A stretch of DNA of 64,000 bases from Rotaria sp. Silwood1 (Eukaryota > Rotifera > Eurotatoria > Philodinida > Philodinidae), in contig CAJNOP010000532.1 in NCBI GenBank assembly GCA_905250075.1, positions 84,247 to 148,246 of the forward strand, read 5' to 3'. The notes under the pieces are model-generated. The model was not told the DNA's origin, ran no database searches, and saw only the letters and a list, made by a program, of their open reading frames with translations. Both the position numbers and the translations under genes were made by a program. This document shows, piece by piece, positions 1-11,735 of the stretch (position 1 is its first letter; every line of letters starts with the position of its first letter).

Positions 1-1040
1 ATAATCAAATTTTAGGTCGTAGAAAATGATATCGTTGATTGAAAAAAAAAGACAACTTAAAATATGTGAGTATATTGGTAAAAAAAAATTCTATTTCATT
101 TTCATTCAAACATGAAAAGCAGCATGCTTTTCGTTGTAAATATTTCTGTACGTAAGAAAGAAGAAAGAATAAGTAGGAGGTCACATCACACATGTTTTTT
201 TCTTTTTTTCTTTCACTACTCGATTGAAGCTTGTGACTAATAAAGACGAAAAAGAATTGCACAACTCAAATGTAATATTATTTTAATGTCAGAGCACGTA
301 TCGAATAGAGGGCTATCAACGATTCCAACAATGTCCACTTTATCTAATAAACACTAATGAGTGAAAAAACTTTACTAATCAAACAAAAGATAACTAAATT
401 TATTTCTCTCTCTGATAATTTATCCCAGTTTTGAAACATTCAGTGGATTTTTCATTTTGACTTAGATGATTTCAGATGAATTTTACTATAGTCATAGAGT
501 ACTTTTCTATTTTCTATTTATTATCATTGTTCTTTGTAAAACGTCTTTCCTAAATACTGAAAAAAGAGAAAAACATCTATGCTCTAATATTGCTTAGATC
601 ATAATACATCCCTATAACTAAAGGATAAATCAAAAGTTTCGACACTTTTCTATAAATTGACATTACTTATCTCTATTAATTGAGTCATGTGAAAAGAAAA
701 ATCGTTTACATACCAAAAAAGATTGATAAAACACAGAAATATCCCTTTGTTCATTATATGTTCTCTAGACTAATAAGATATGGTCTGAAAAGGTAACTCA
801 CAGCTATTTATCTGCATATAACATAGTTATCAAAATGCTAACTATGGTACATATGGTTGCATAGGGTGACTAAAAGATCATTCATATTTTAAGATTCAGA
901 ATAATCGAGGAGCTACACTCCAACATGCAGAATACGAACCTGTTGCACATTAAAGCTCGAAACAGGCCACCTGGTCCGACACTCTTATCATATTTTTGTG
1001 CTTTCTAGTAGATTATATCTTTGTTTTAAATACTAGACAT
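1..1040. other. gene-free AT-rich stretch
   Basis: I see no convincing coding exon, RNA gene or repeat here. The longest open frames are low-complexity Phe/Lys/Asn-rich readings typical of AT-rich noncoding DNA. Confidence 0.5.
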
Positions 1041-1140
1041 NNNNNNNNNNNNNNNNNNNNNNNNNNNNNNNNNNNNNNNNNNNNNNNNNNNNNNNNNNNN
1101 NNNNNNNNNNNNNNNNNNNNNNNNNNNNNNNNNNNNNNNN
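1041..1140. other. assembly gap (100 N)
   Basis: Exactly 100 unknown bases. A round number like this usually marks a scaffold join of unspecified length, so distance and continuity across it are unknown. Confidence 0.99.
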
Positions 1141-2434
1141 CTTTGTGATGGCTCATTAGTAATTTAATTGCTAGTCAAAGAAGTTGAACTTGGAAACTGT
1201 GCATGAGTTATTGTTGTTGTAAAGCTAAAAAGAGCACAGTGTACATACGACATGATAGATCGAACGTATTCATTACCATAAGAGCTTAAAAATAATCATA
1301 CGTATTATACAAGAAAATAAAATTTTAAATGTAATTTCATGAAATTCTTCAAGATAATTCAAACATAAATGTGCATTTTGTAATAATAGTCATCCTTCCA
1401 ATATAGTTGTTTGTTACAAGTAACATCATACAAGTATTGTTTTGCCCTTGTTTCATAGATACAAGAAATAAATCAATGTTCTCTTGCATCCACACAGCCT
1501 AGGCAAGCATTTTTAATAGTGCTTTACGAAAGTTGACTATTGACATAGACATGCTTAAATGGAGACATTGTTTATTCTGTATAAGAATATATATTCCAAT
1601 ATTGTACTGAAGACCACATCGACCAAAGCAAGTAGCGTCGATTGAGTCATTTGGAAACATATCGAATTTTATTTAAAACAAAAACAGATTATTCCAATGA
1701 GAGCAAGATTGAGTATGCAGCTAACATGTTTAGAGCACTGTATTCCAAAAATCATCATAATAAATCGAATTTGATTATCTGCAACATGTTTCATATAAAT
1801 GATCGAATAGATTATTTTTGTCTTTCAGAAGGTTTGCATATTTTTATTCATACAGACAGATCTCTTACATACCCCTTAGATAGTTCCTTTGATCTTGGTT
1901 GAAAAATTTAAGCGCTAAATAATTTTCCAAAGAAAACATTAATATACAGTCAGACACAAAAGAATTTTATTTCGAATCTAATCAATATGACATGATATTT
2001 GGAACTCTTACAAACATACTGAATATTTGATGAAATCGTGTTTAAAATCTATGATGTCTTATACGATAATAAAGACTCATATCTTGAATACAGATTTGAT
2101 AAAACATCGATTTTTTTAATGATGTTTTGTGAAGTGTTTTTGAGAAATGTCGAGTTGTTTTTGGGGTGGGTGTGACTGTCTGGGTGAATGAAGAGAATAC
2201 GTATACTCATACCCACCCACACACTCACACCCACACTCAAATCAGTTCTTAAGGGGTCAATCAGTTAACTTTGATACTGTTTATTTTTACGGTTTTATTT
2301 AAAAATCAAAAAATAGCAAGAGATAATCAATAATTGAAAGTGATATAATAAAATCTCGAATAATAAGTTATCAAATAAATAAATACTGTTCAACTTCGAA
2401 GGATATCTTCAGAAATGTTGAACATAACCAATAT
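1141..2434. other. gene-free stretch with one G/C-strand hairpin
   Basis: No supported gene. The only clear structure is the G-rich/C-rich hairpin at 2163-2238, listed separately. The 86-codon frame at 1642-1902 starts with TTG and resembles nothing I know. Confidence 0.5.
2163..2238. repeat. telomere-like G/C hairpin 1
   Basis: A G-rich arm (about 2163-2185, GGGGTGGGTGTG) is followed after a short AT-rich loop by a C-rich arm (about 2209-2238, CCCACCCACACACTCACACC). The arms are imperfectly complementary and can form a stem. It belongs to the dispersed family described in the findings. Confidence 0.75.
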
Positions 2435-5150
2435 CTACTCGTAAGCATAACGTCCATATTTATCCTTAGCCGACATTTCCTCTTTCGACATAGATGCGTT
2501 TATCTCTTGAATAACGGACAAACTCATTACCGGCTTGTGTCGATTCTCAGCCGAGTAAATACCATGAAATCCACCGACGATGTAACATTGGGTCACTTTA
2601 CCGGTTTTCTCGTCTTCGAGTTTGACTGGTACACGAATATTGGGCAACTTTATATCGGCAGGATCGCTAACATCATCGGCCTTCAAGCCAAACAGCTGGA
2701 GTACCCAACCAGTGATCAATTTTCCAGAACCTTCACCACCATATCTGAGGCTCGTGTCTCGTGTAATATCACACACTTTAATCCAGAACTTTTTATTCAC
2801 ATTGCCTTGATAAGTTTTAATAAACTCGTCAAAGATCGGCAAAACACCATCTATATAAGTACGAAATGTACCATTGCTGAACGCTTGTAATTGTTGCGTT
2901 TTGATATAAAGTGATTGCCAGTCATTTAGAGTTCCTATAAAAACGAATGTATGATAGATTATTTAGCAGTTCGGTCAAACGCATAGCAAAACATTATTAT
3001 ATTAAAGCAAGTAGTTAGAATATTCTTTGTTAATCTTTTTTCAGGTCGTCTTTGAATGCTTCGGATATATTAAATTTGGTATGTGCAAAAACTGACGTGG
3101 TACATAAAAATAAGTCTCATTGTGATCCTAATGAAAGCGAACTCTCATTTTAAAAAGATGTGTTGTAAGAAAGTTGTCGAATACATAGAACTTCAAATAA
3201 TTTGTGGTACACGAAAGCATGTTTTAAAATATAAGTTCAAAAATCGAAATTCCGGATAGATCTTATGCTGATAGCACACTGTTGATTGAGCCGTATCTAT
3301 GACTAACGTTGGAAACCAATCGATTTCGAATACTTTCGGTGATTTCTTGAAAGCAGTATTTCGGACCTGAAGTCGCCAAATTTTCTCAGGCATATTCCAT
3401 CGGAAACTGTTGGAAAGTCACTGGATATGATCTCGAGACTTCCTCTGATCCCAGATACTTTATAATAAAAAATATTTTCTATGATCGTTTCCGGTGCAGT
3501 TACAGATTCGGAATTCGACATTCTATTGTTTGGAGCATCCAGATCTCTGTGTTTTTTGGGACTCAGGTTCATTTTTGTATGAGTAAATGAGTTACAAGTA
3601 TACATTGTTTACAAAGATGTCTGCGGATGAAATGCATTTGAGCAATCATATCTATATGTAAATAGGTATATTTCAAACGCTGTATAATTTTCAAAAAATA
3701 TCTCGACTAGATTTTCAATGGCGATCACACAACGAACTGTTTTTGCTATTGAGCCTTAAGATGTTGTAGCTAGGCACGTACTCAGCGTCCTAATATTTTC
3801 AAAAATCCAAATGAGTACCATATGTTTCTTGATTTCGGATACAATCAAACAATGTAAATATCAATGGACCAGTATCATCTCGATTAATAGATGCATGTTA
3901 ATTGAGAAAACTGATTCTTGGTTTTTGAAAAGAGGAATACATACTGGATTACAAGAAATGGAAATGAGTATATGATTTCAGGTTCATAGAAATGAAAACC
4001 CGTATAGGGTTTAAGGTTCCTGGGAATTGGAAAACTGCATATGTTGTGGGTTCCCACGAACTGGGAATCCCCATGAGGTTCTAGATTTCGCTTCATCGGA
4101 ACCCGGAACTTATAGCAACTTTCTGCGAAAAGATAATAAAATGTTGTGTGAACACTCCATTGTGTTTAAAAATGCATAAAAATGGCTTTTGAAATGGGTT
4201 CGCGTTCCTTGGGAACGAAAGTCTACAGAACGGGAACTGTGACAGTCCTGATCAGATTATCTTTCCAATATTTCCAGTGGCCAGAATGGTCGACCATGAT
4301 TCTAGTATTTTTTTTTGATGAACATTTGGTCCGCTGATGAAGTTTTGGTTAGAAGTACCGCGTCCATATTCTCATAATTTTCTAAGTGAAGCTACGCCAT
4401 AAATAATTTCGTTTCCGAAGGGATTTGGATGATCTTGAAACCAGAATTATCGTGGAAAATTACTCCGAGTACAAATAAGTGGCAGTACTTACCCATAAAA
4501 TGAACTTGTCGAATTCCACAGATGCACATCATTCGATGATAGTTAAAGTAAGGTTTGAATGCATGCATGATACATGCAGTTGAGAGAATCGATTCGACTT
4601 TGCCTGTGGTCGTGAAATCTGCAGTCAACACGCGACACACATCACTCTTGACGTTCTGCGTGATTTTCACTTTCATCGCATCAAAGAAGTTATCCCACTC
4701 ATGTTCTAACTGAAAATCTTGAACAGTCAAATCTATTTTTCCTGTTTGATGTTCGACAAAAAGCGAACGTAGTTGTTCAGCATTGGCATTAACGTAGGCA
4801 GAAAATTGCATGCACACCACCATCCACATGTCATCGGGTGAGAGAACAATATCATGATGTTGATTGTAGGCCGAAACAAATGCTTGTAGAACAGCATTTG
4901 TTGACGTTTCAGTGTGTGGTCCATTGGTGGTTGTGTATAATGACGAATAGTTTTCAGATGAGTTGTTAATAATATCACGATTTTCTTCAACTTTAAAGAG
5001 CCAGTGGTTTGCCACAGAAGATTGTGGTTGAACTGACGGGAAGTCGATCTTAGCTGGCTTAAGTTTAGGATCGATCATAACGGTATGAAGAGACATATCC
5101 TCAGTATGAGACGTATGAAGAGACACTTTTCCAGTATCAGACAAGCCCAT
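2435..5150 (-). CDS. DUF4419 domain protein, two exons
   Basis: Exon 1 is 5150-4493 and exon 2 is 2934-2435. The donor GTAAGT follows codons for HFMG, and the acceptor TATAG leads into TLNDWQSL, so the phase closes (GG|A). The product is 385 aa. It matches DUF4419, a eukaryotic family of unknown function: about residues 85-130 hold the typical stretch AYNQHHDIVLSPDDMW followed by QFSAYVNANAEQLRSLF; the CGIRQVHFMG...DW stretch spans the junction; the C-terminal half has KFW, a GSG...GW stretch and GGFHGI. This is full length for the family. The N-terminal 40 residues contain an imperfect SLHTSHTEDMSLHT duplication. The 1.56-kb intron is very long for this genome and may carry inserted DNA. The call to family is firm; function is unknown. 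Confidence 0.88.
2935..4492 (-). other. 1.56-kb intron of the DUF4419 gene
   Basis: The intron carries minus-strand frames at 3303-3605 and 3193-3393 that could be successive parts of one frameshifted relic, since reading passes from one to the other, but I recognise no family. Around 3980-4245 degenerate GGTTCC/GGGAAC words recur. The intron is far longer than the 50-70 bp usual here. Confidence 0.55.
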
Positions 5151-5801
5151 GTTTCTCTTTGTCGATGTTTATTAGAAATGACGATAATATTGCACTTGTT
5201 TTATGAAATAAAACGTAAAAATGAAGTAAAAGCTATTTGCTTTCTCTTTTTTCTTTCTTGTCACGTTTTATCTGTGTATTGACAAGAAAAAGGTTTTGAA
5301 ACGTTTTTTTACTGTCGTAGTTGATGATAAAAGGGAAGTGACTCAATATCTTCTAAATATGTATTTTACAATCATATTTTAAATGTTTCGAAGGCTTATA
5401 GTCATATCTTTTAGTAAACTGTTGCTCGTAGATTGCCATACGATGAAGTGTTTTTATAAATCTACACTATTACAAAGATATCACTCAATAACGATCCTTT
5501 TCAGGTATATTTAATTCACTTCTTGATCATCATTACAAAACAAAAATTTCCTTTTTATTAATAATGGATTGATTTGGTTGATTTCGGCAACAACGTTCGA
5601 TCTATTCTCTTTTGAAAAAGGGTGTGGGTGTGGGCGAACACAAAAGTTAAACCGACACCCCACCTACATCCACACCCAACACGTTCAGAAATATTCATCT
5701 ACTACCGATTCATATATGTCCAGCAAAGTGACGGTCTCTTTGTACATAGACACAACCATATATATCATTGTCCATTTTCCTCACTCTTTTCAAAGAAAGA
5801 C
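5151..5801. other. intergenic, holds G/C hairpin 2
   Basis: No supported gene. The hairpin at 5619-5680 lies here. The 110-codon frame at 5569-5901 runs through the hairpin and one arm of the inverted repeat, so it is unlikely to be a normal gene. Confidence 0.5.
5619..5680. repeat. telomere-like G/C hairpin 2
   Basis: The G arm GGGTGTGGGTGTGGGCG (about 5619-5636) holds near-perfect TGTGGG units. A 17-base AT-rich loop follows, then the C arm (about 5654-5680, CACCCCACCTACATCCACACCC). Confidence 0.8.
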
Positions 5802-6144
5802 TGTTGCTCAGGCAGATCACTGTAGCCATCCACCCGCACGTTGTCGTCATTGCAACGTGGATTTTATCAGAGTTTATCATTTACCTCTTGGTAAGTCGTA
5901 ATAAGTGATATTTCTCGCCGATGTGTCGCACGAAATCTGCTTTGTCTTTACACATATGATGTAAAGATATACAGAATGGAAGAATGCAATATGTAAGCCC
6001 AGAGAAAATGTCGTACTCCGCATACTGACAAGAAAAATTGCTGATTACAACTTACCAAGAGGTAAATGATCAAGTCTTATTAAATACATGTTGCGATGAC
6101 GACAACGAGCGAGTTGATGGTAACATCGACCTGCCAGAGCAACA
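5802..6144. repeat. inverted repeat, ~95-bp arms, ~150-bp spacer
   Basis: The arm at 5802-5896 is about 80-85% identical by eye to the reverse complement of 6048-6144. Shared blocks include TGTTGCTC, CGTTGTCGTCAT, and ATCATTTACCTCTTGGTAAGT at the inner end. Both arms read open in the same frame, keeping CxH...ARCRH and HLPLG, and end in a good splice donor (G|GTAAGT). This fits one ancestral exon duplicated in opposite orientation. Alternatively it is a noncoding foldback element. I do not recognise the encoded peptide. Confidence 0.75.
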
Positions 6145-7440
6145 TTTTACACCAAATGAAAATAATAATGAATCGTTTAGTCGCAATATACGTTATCGAT
6201 TACATTGTGCTGAGCACATTTTTTTAATAATACCACTGTAATGAAATGTAAAATTATATTGGCTACTGTTTCTTTCATCAAATATAATAATTTTGTATAT
6301 ACTGTAAGATGTTACTCAATAAAATGAAATATTTCTGTTGTGGTGGATAAACTGCATTATACAAATATCACATTTTTTCACTCATATCTTTGAAGAAAAA
6401 ATATTTTTCGATGTGATTTATTTAGTATATAATTAGACTGAACAACAATATTAGAAGAATTTATTCACAATAGATAGACGTTTTTAGACTGAATCTATTG
6501 ATACTTAGTGGTCAAAGAGTGCTCCGACTGTATTCATAAAAAAAAGTTGAACTACTCAATTTTATGCTACTTTGAGGAGTATATATCATGCATGCTTGAA
6601 GTATGTTATATGTAGCAAGAAATTATGAAAGTGGATAAATATTATTGTAGACCGATCTTGAAAAAGGATACAAATTTTTATATTTCAAAGAAAGGTTGCT
6701 GAAAATAGATTTTCTATCGAACAAAAGTATACTCTTTTCCATCAAAGAAAGTAATAATACAATGATAATGTAATTTAATTCATCGGGTGTGGGTGTTGGT
6801 CTCTTTTTGAACTTCAACCTCACCCACACCCCCTCCACGCCTACATCTACACCCCACACTCACACCCATATCCTTAAATTTCTACTATTCTTTTGTCTTC
6901 TCCGTATTGTTTTGGAAACGATCAAACATTTTTTCAAAACAATAGAATTAACTTCTTTTATGTAGTTTTGTTTTGATCAGGTTACAAGCTATTATAATGA
7001 TTTGATACACTTGTTTGTTTGTGTCATACAATTATCAATTATACAAAATTTCATCGTACTTGTGTTTCAACAGTCTATTGTTGATCTTTATTAATGTTTA
7101 TTTAAAGAAATATTCTTCTATTTCGATATATCGCTATCGAACAGATCTACAATTAAAAAGTATGTGCAAAACAGTTTAACAGTGAAATTCTTATTTAGAG
7201 TTTTCCGATGAATTAGAATTTACATATAATAATACAATGTGTTCATTATTCTTTTATTCAAGATTATTATGATTGGAGATTGAATAGATACCATGGTTGT
7301 TGATATTTTAATATCTGACCATTTTAATTATAGAAGGCGATAAAGGGTATGAGTAAATGAAGGAAAAATCCACACGCAGCTATGATAAGGTGAGGGTCTT
7401 ATAATTTTGAGACACGATGTATAAAATCATTGATCGACAA
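6145..7440. other. intergenic, holds G/C hairpin 3
   Basis: No gene recognised. The only structure I support is the hairpin at 6784-6869. Confidence 0.45.
6784..6869. repeat. telomere-like G/C hairpin 3
   Basis: The G arm GGGTGTGGGTGTTGG (6784-6799) precedes a pyrimidine-rich loop (TCTCTTTTTGAAC). A long C-rich arm follows (6820-6869) with CACCCACACCCCC and ACCCCACACTCACACCC. Confidence 0.8.
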
Positions 7441-7449
7441 TCAAGTATT

Positions 7450-7625
7450 GATCTGGAAGAAGTATCGGAATTTTTCAGATAAAGAAGAAATTCTGATCCT
7501 GCTATCAACAGCATTTCGCTTGATAAAAATTTTAAACCATAGCCATTAATCTAAATATGAAATTCAACTGGAAGAAGAAACTGATCCGAATGGGAATGAA
7601 CCAGTTATTTCGTTACCAAAGTATC
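7450..7625 (+). pseudogene. ADP-ribosyltransferase relic (C-terminal part)
   Basis: In one frame from about 7468 the DNA reads NFSDKEEILILLSTAFRL and, after an in-frame TAA near 7548, EIQLEEETDPNG. This is the C-terminal signature of arginine-specific ADP-ribosyltransferases as they occur in bdelloids: an E-x-E (here K-E-E) motif before a hydrophobic strand, then a FRL strand and an acidic strand. The glutamate motif is altered, a stop interrupts the frame, and no matching N-terminal half with R and STS motifs is visible upstream. I read it as a decayed copy. The intact relative lies at 20589-21164. Confidence 0.6.
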
Positions 7626-10600
7626 TATTTTGGTGGTGAAGAGATGTTCAAGAATAAGAAAGTTTCCAGTTTATGATAAAGATAAAGAAACAGCAAAAAT
7701 TGTAAAAGTCGCTGCACTTAGCCTAGACTAATCGTTATTTATTTTATTCAGAAATACTGGAAAATCCTTCTCTTTTTAATAATACTTTTACAATGAATAA
7801 TAAAAGTGGATACCAATGGCTGTCTACAAGCATTCATATCGATCCGTATTTCAGAACGCTTTTTCAAATCGATGTCACTTGGTCGATATCTCATCGAATC
7901 AAAATAATATTGGTTTTCGACTTAATAATGAAATCCAAAGAATAAATTAAAAAAGCTTCTGTTTTCTGAGGATGTGTTCTCGTTATCATAACGTATGCAG
8001 AACAAAGTCCACATCTACAACCAAAGGGGGTGTCCTATATAGTTATGTATAATATTTGACATTAGTTTCGCTGCTCTGAAATCTAATGCCTTAAAAAATA
8101 CTTTTTTTCATATCATGGTTTCTCAGATCATTCAATTAAGTCTTACTCAAAGTCATTTCTTTCATCATACAGTAAACTTATTCATACTAAAAAGTACATA
8201 CTTATTTTAGAAGCTACTTTTTGTTTATTATAACATGTCATATTTACGAACGTGAGAGTAAGAATAAAACGTCTACATGCTTAATGAGGTTTTTTATCTT
8301 GTTATTCTGTTATTGACAGGAAAATCGCTCCTGTCACATTTTCAAGACGTCATCTTTCTTATCTTCAAATGCAATAGAATTATGATGATTATTTCTCGCA
8401 GTACTAATAAAATTTCTCCAGATAGTCATCTTATTTAATTTAAGTCCATAAATTGTTAATGTCATATTATCGCAAATTAAAACTCATTAAAAGATTTTGA
8501 AAAGGCTTCATCAGTTATCAATTTACTTTAGTTTTTAACTGTACATTCAAAATTTAGTGATAAACTTCTCAATCTTATGAATGTTCTGTCACTTATAGTG
8601 CAAGTTCAAACATAAGCATGATTTTCATAAGTAAAAACTGTAGCATAAATGATGAAATCATCAGTATTTTGTCAATGTCTCAACGCATTTCTATCATGCA
8701 TATTTGCATTTAGACTCAAAAGATTTCTCATTCACTTCTCTAGAAAGACATATCGAAAGAGTATAACAAAAATATAAATATAACTTATTTCGATGCTCTA
8801 TCAGTTGAAAGACAACTAAATAATTGTCGCCCACATGTTCATGGCGAAGTTCTTCTTTTCAGTTTTATTCCTTATTCTGGTTTCTATAGCCTATCAATGA
8901 AACTAATTGTAAATATTGTATTATGAAAAGAAAGCTTAAAGTTTTCTTTTCAATTTTTTGTCAAATTCAAAACTAATATACAGATCTTCGTTAGTCGCCA
9001 ATAATAAGCAAGGTGTAAAACGATAAGTTTTTCCAACATATTTTTCGCGAATATCTATCTCTAGAATCTCATTTTCTTAGTTAAGTGACTTATTTTACAG
9101 AATTTGAGAAAGAGCACGTTTCAAAACACAGGAAATCTCACATAATAGAACAACATTACGTCTCATTAGGAAAAATGCAAGGAATAATTAATTGTCTGAG
9201 AATATACTTTGGAAAGCAGATCATTCTGGAGTATAAAAATGTTGTATGCCTTGGATAGAATACCTATGTATTGTTGATTTTCTGTTGACATGATTTTGTA
9301 GGAAATTGAGCGCAGAATGGAGTAAAAATACAGTAAAACTAGTCCTGTCCTTAACTTGTTTTTCCCGAGATATAGATGTGTCAGAACAACGCTTGAGTTC
9401 ACCTCAGGTTCACCTGGTAAATAAAATATATGATGCACATTATTTCTACTCATAAGTAAATGGACATCTAGGAATACTCTCCTTATTCTTTTTAGTATTA
9501 TTTAGGAAGTAAGAAGGAATAAACAATTTCACCCGATCGAGTTTTTTTCTCTTTATAATACTCAGCAAGACTTTATTCTTCCTCACATAAAATAGGCGAA
9601 TATATATATTCCTTTTTTGTATTACAAACGAACGCTTCAATCATCGCCTATAATTAGACTACATTAGATTTAGTATTTCAACAGATTGAAAGAGGTTAGA
9701 AGCGTACAGCCAGCTCTTGATAGAGCAGTTGTCATAGATCCATAATTATCTTTCCAAGTAAGTATGCGATATCCTTTACATCATTGTTTACTTCACTTTT
9801 CTCAATTATCAAAAGATTCGCTACAAAGGCTTCATTTCTTGAAATAATTTTCTCTGTCAGATCATGAGTAGATTTGAAAAGTTCTTAAAATTTATACAAC
9901 TGAACATATCTTTCGATATATTTTTCAAGATGTAGATTCTCTGCATCCGATAACCATTGTCACTACAGATCAGAAGTTCGGAGTGACATCTTACATCAAT
10001 GTAGAGAAAAAGATTTAAGGATTCTCATCGACGAAAAGGAGACTTATTTTTATGAGATCCACTAAATACAAGTAAAATATGAATAGTTATATAAACTTAA
10101 TTATTCTTCAGACACTGCCTCCATAATAATCTCATTTATGTAGGAGTATAACTATTTTTAGAAGCCTATGAAACACAAGAATAATTAAAATTGTTGCATT
10201 ATAATATGATTATATTGAGCATAATCCATAACTAATCGATGTAATCATATGAAAATGTAACAATAATTATGACTTATTTTATCTGAAATTCGACAATCGA
10301 TTTCATAATTTTTTCAATAGATCTGTTATCATCGAATGATCAAATATTTGATCGAATTCAAGAGTTCAAATGTCACTCGAGCAGACAAAACGATAAGACA
10401 GACAGGATCACATTTTATGAATCCTCAATATGAAAAGTCTTGATTTTTAAAAATTTAATATAAGAAGTTAATTTCAGTTTGCATCATTTTCTCCTAACAT
10501 ATTCAACGCATCTCTCTCATATATCTTCATATTTTCTTACATACTATTACTTTCTCATGTATTTAAGTATTTTAAGAATGTTCATTGATAGTTAGTTTCG

Positions 10601-11735
10601 TTTTTGTTGCAATTGATTGAGAACTTTATAGTATATTTTGAGGGTGTAGGTGTTTTGAATTTTAGAAACAAATATCATGAATTATCGAAAATTTCAAAAA
10701 GTTCAAACAAATCTAAAAATCAAAATCCATTTTTTTTTTCACTTGTCCTTCTTCCATCATTCTTATGAATAGACTGAGACAAATATGCTGATATTTTCCA
10801 TTCAATATCGTTAAGATGATCATAGAACATAGTTTCATACAACAAACAGATCTACAAAATTTTTGTGTACAATAAAAATAGCTTAATTATATTTTACTTT
10901 GTAATCTCATAAAAGTTGCGCTGACTCTTTCGGTACATACTGTTTGATTCGATAAGACTTCTTAAAAAGATAAAATTTGTTTCTTTTTAACTTTGATCAT
11001 AAAAAACAAGCTTAATTTAGAATCAAGCAAGGATCAGCAAGAATAATGAGGAAGTGAGTAACAGAATTGGACTAATGAACACTCATAAAATCATTTTTTT
11101 TTTCGAGAACGAGACAAAAACAGGAAATGTAATAGCTCACAAATTAGAGTTTTGTGCTCTCTTTGTCAAGAAATTCACTATATTATAAATAATTTGTCTA
11201 CAAGTTATAGAAGTGGAGAAGCATAGCATTACGTTTATCGAATAATTTATCTTTCAGTCGCTGTCCTGTTCTTATTAAAAGCAGAGTAGTAATTCATCAT
11301 AAATACATACGTTTTATCTATAATTTCTCTTGTAAAATTCCATTTTCATACAGGTTTCATGTTTTGATGAATAGTTTTTTTTTTCTTAAGTAGTTAAAAT
11401 TCATCATAAATTTATATCATCTCTATAAGAAAGACATTCTACTAGGGAAGTAGTTATAACATTTAATAAATGTTATATAAAATGATTACAATTGAACGCG
11501 ACCATTATAGATTTCATCTATTTTCTAATAAGTTTAGCGACGAGAACGATCATTCCCAAATATCAAACATAAGAAGTTTATCGGAAATTTAATATACATT
11601 AATGATGATTTTTATCAAATAGAATACTTGTAGTTTCATTCAATTTTCAGTATTATATACGCATGATCGTCCACTAAGTTACTTTATTTTTTTTTTCTTT
11701 GTAGTTTATCATTTAGAAAAATATATTCAATTAAA
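7626..11735. other. 4-kb gene-poor stretch
   Basis: I see no gene I can support. A 21-codon frame at 8835-8900 starts like a signal peptide (MFMAKFFFSVLFLILVSIAYQ) and stops at TGA. At about 10641-10655 there is a lone G-rich word (GAGGGTGTAGGTG) without a C-rich partner. The rest is AT-rich. Confidence 0.45.

Noticed and set aside
1642..1902. 86-codon open frame, plus strand
   Set aside because: Starts with TTG, resembles no known protein, no splice context or promoter evidence.
3193..3605. Two overlapping minus-strand frames inside the DUF4419 intron
   Set aside because: No recognisable family; may be a relic but not strong enough to annotate as a gene.
5569..5901. 110-codon open frame, plus strand
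   Set aside because: It is formed by reading through a G/C hairpin and one arm of an inverted repeat; not a normal gene.
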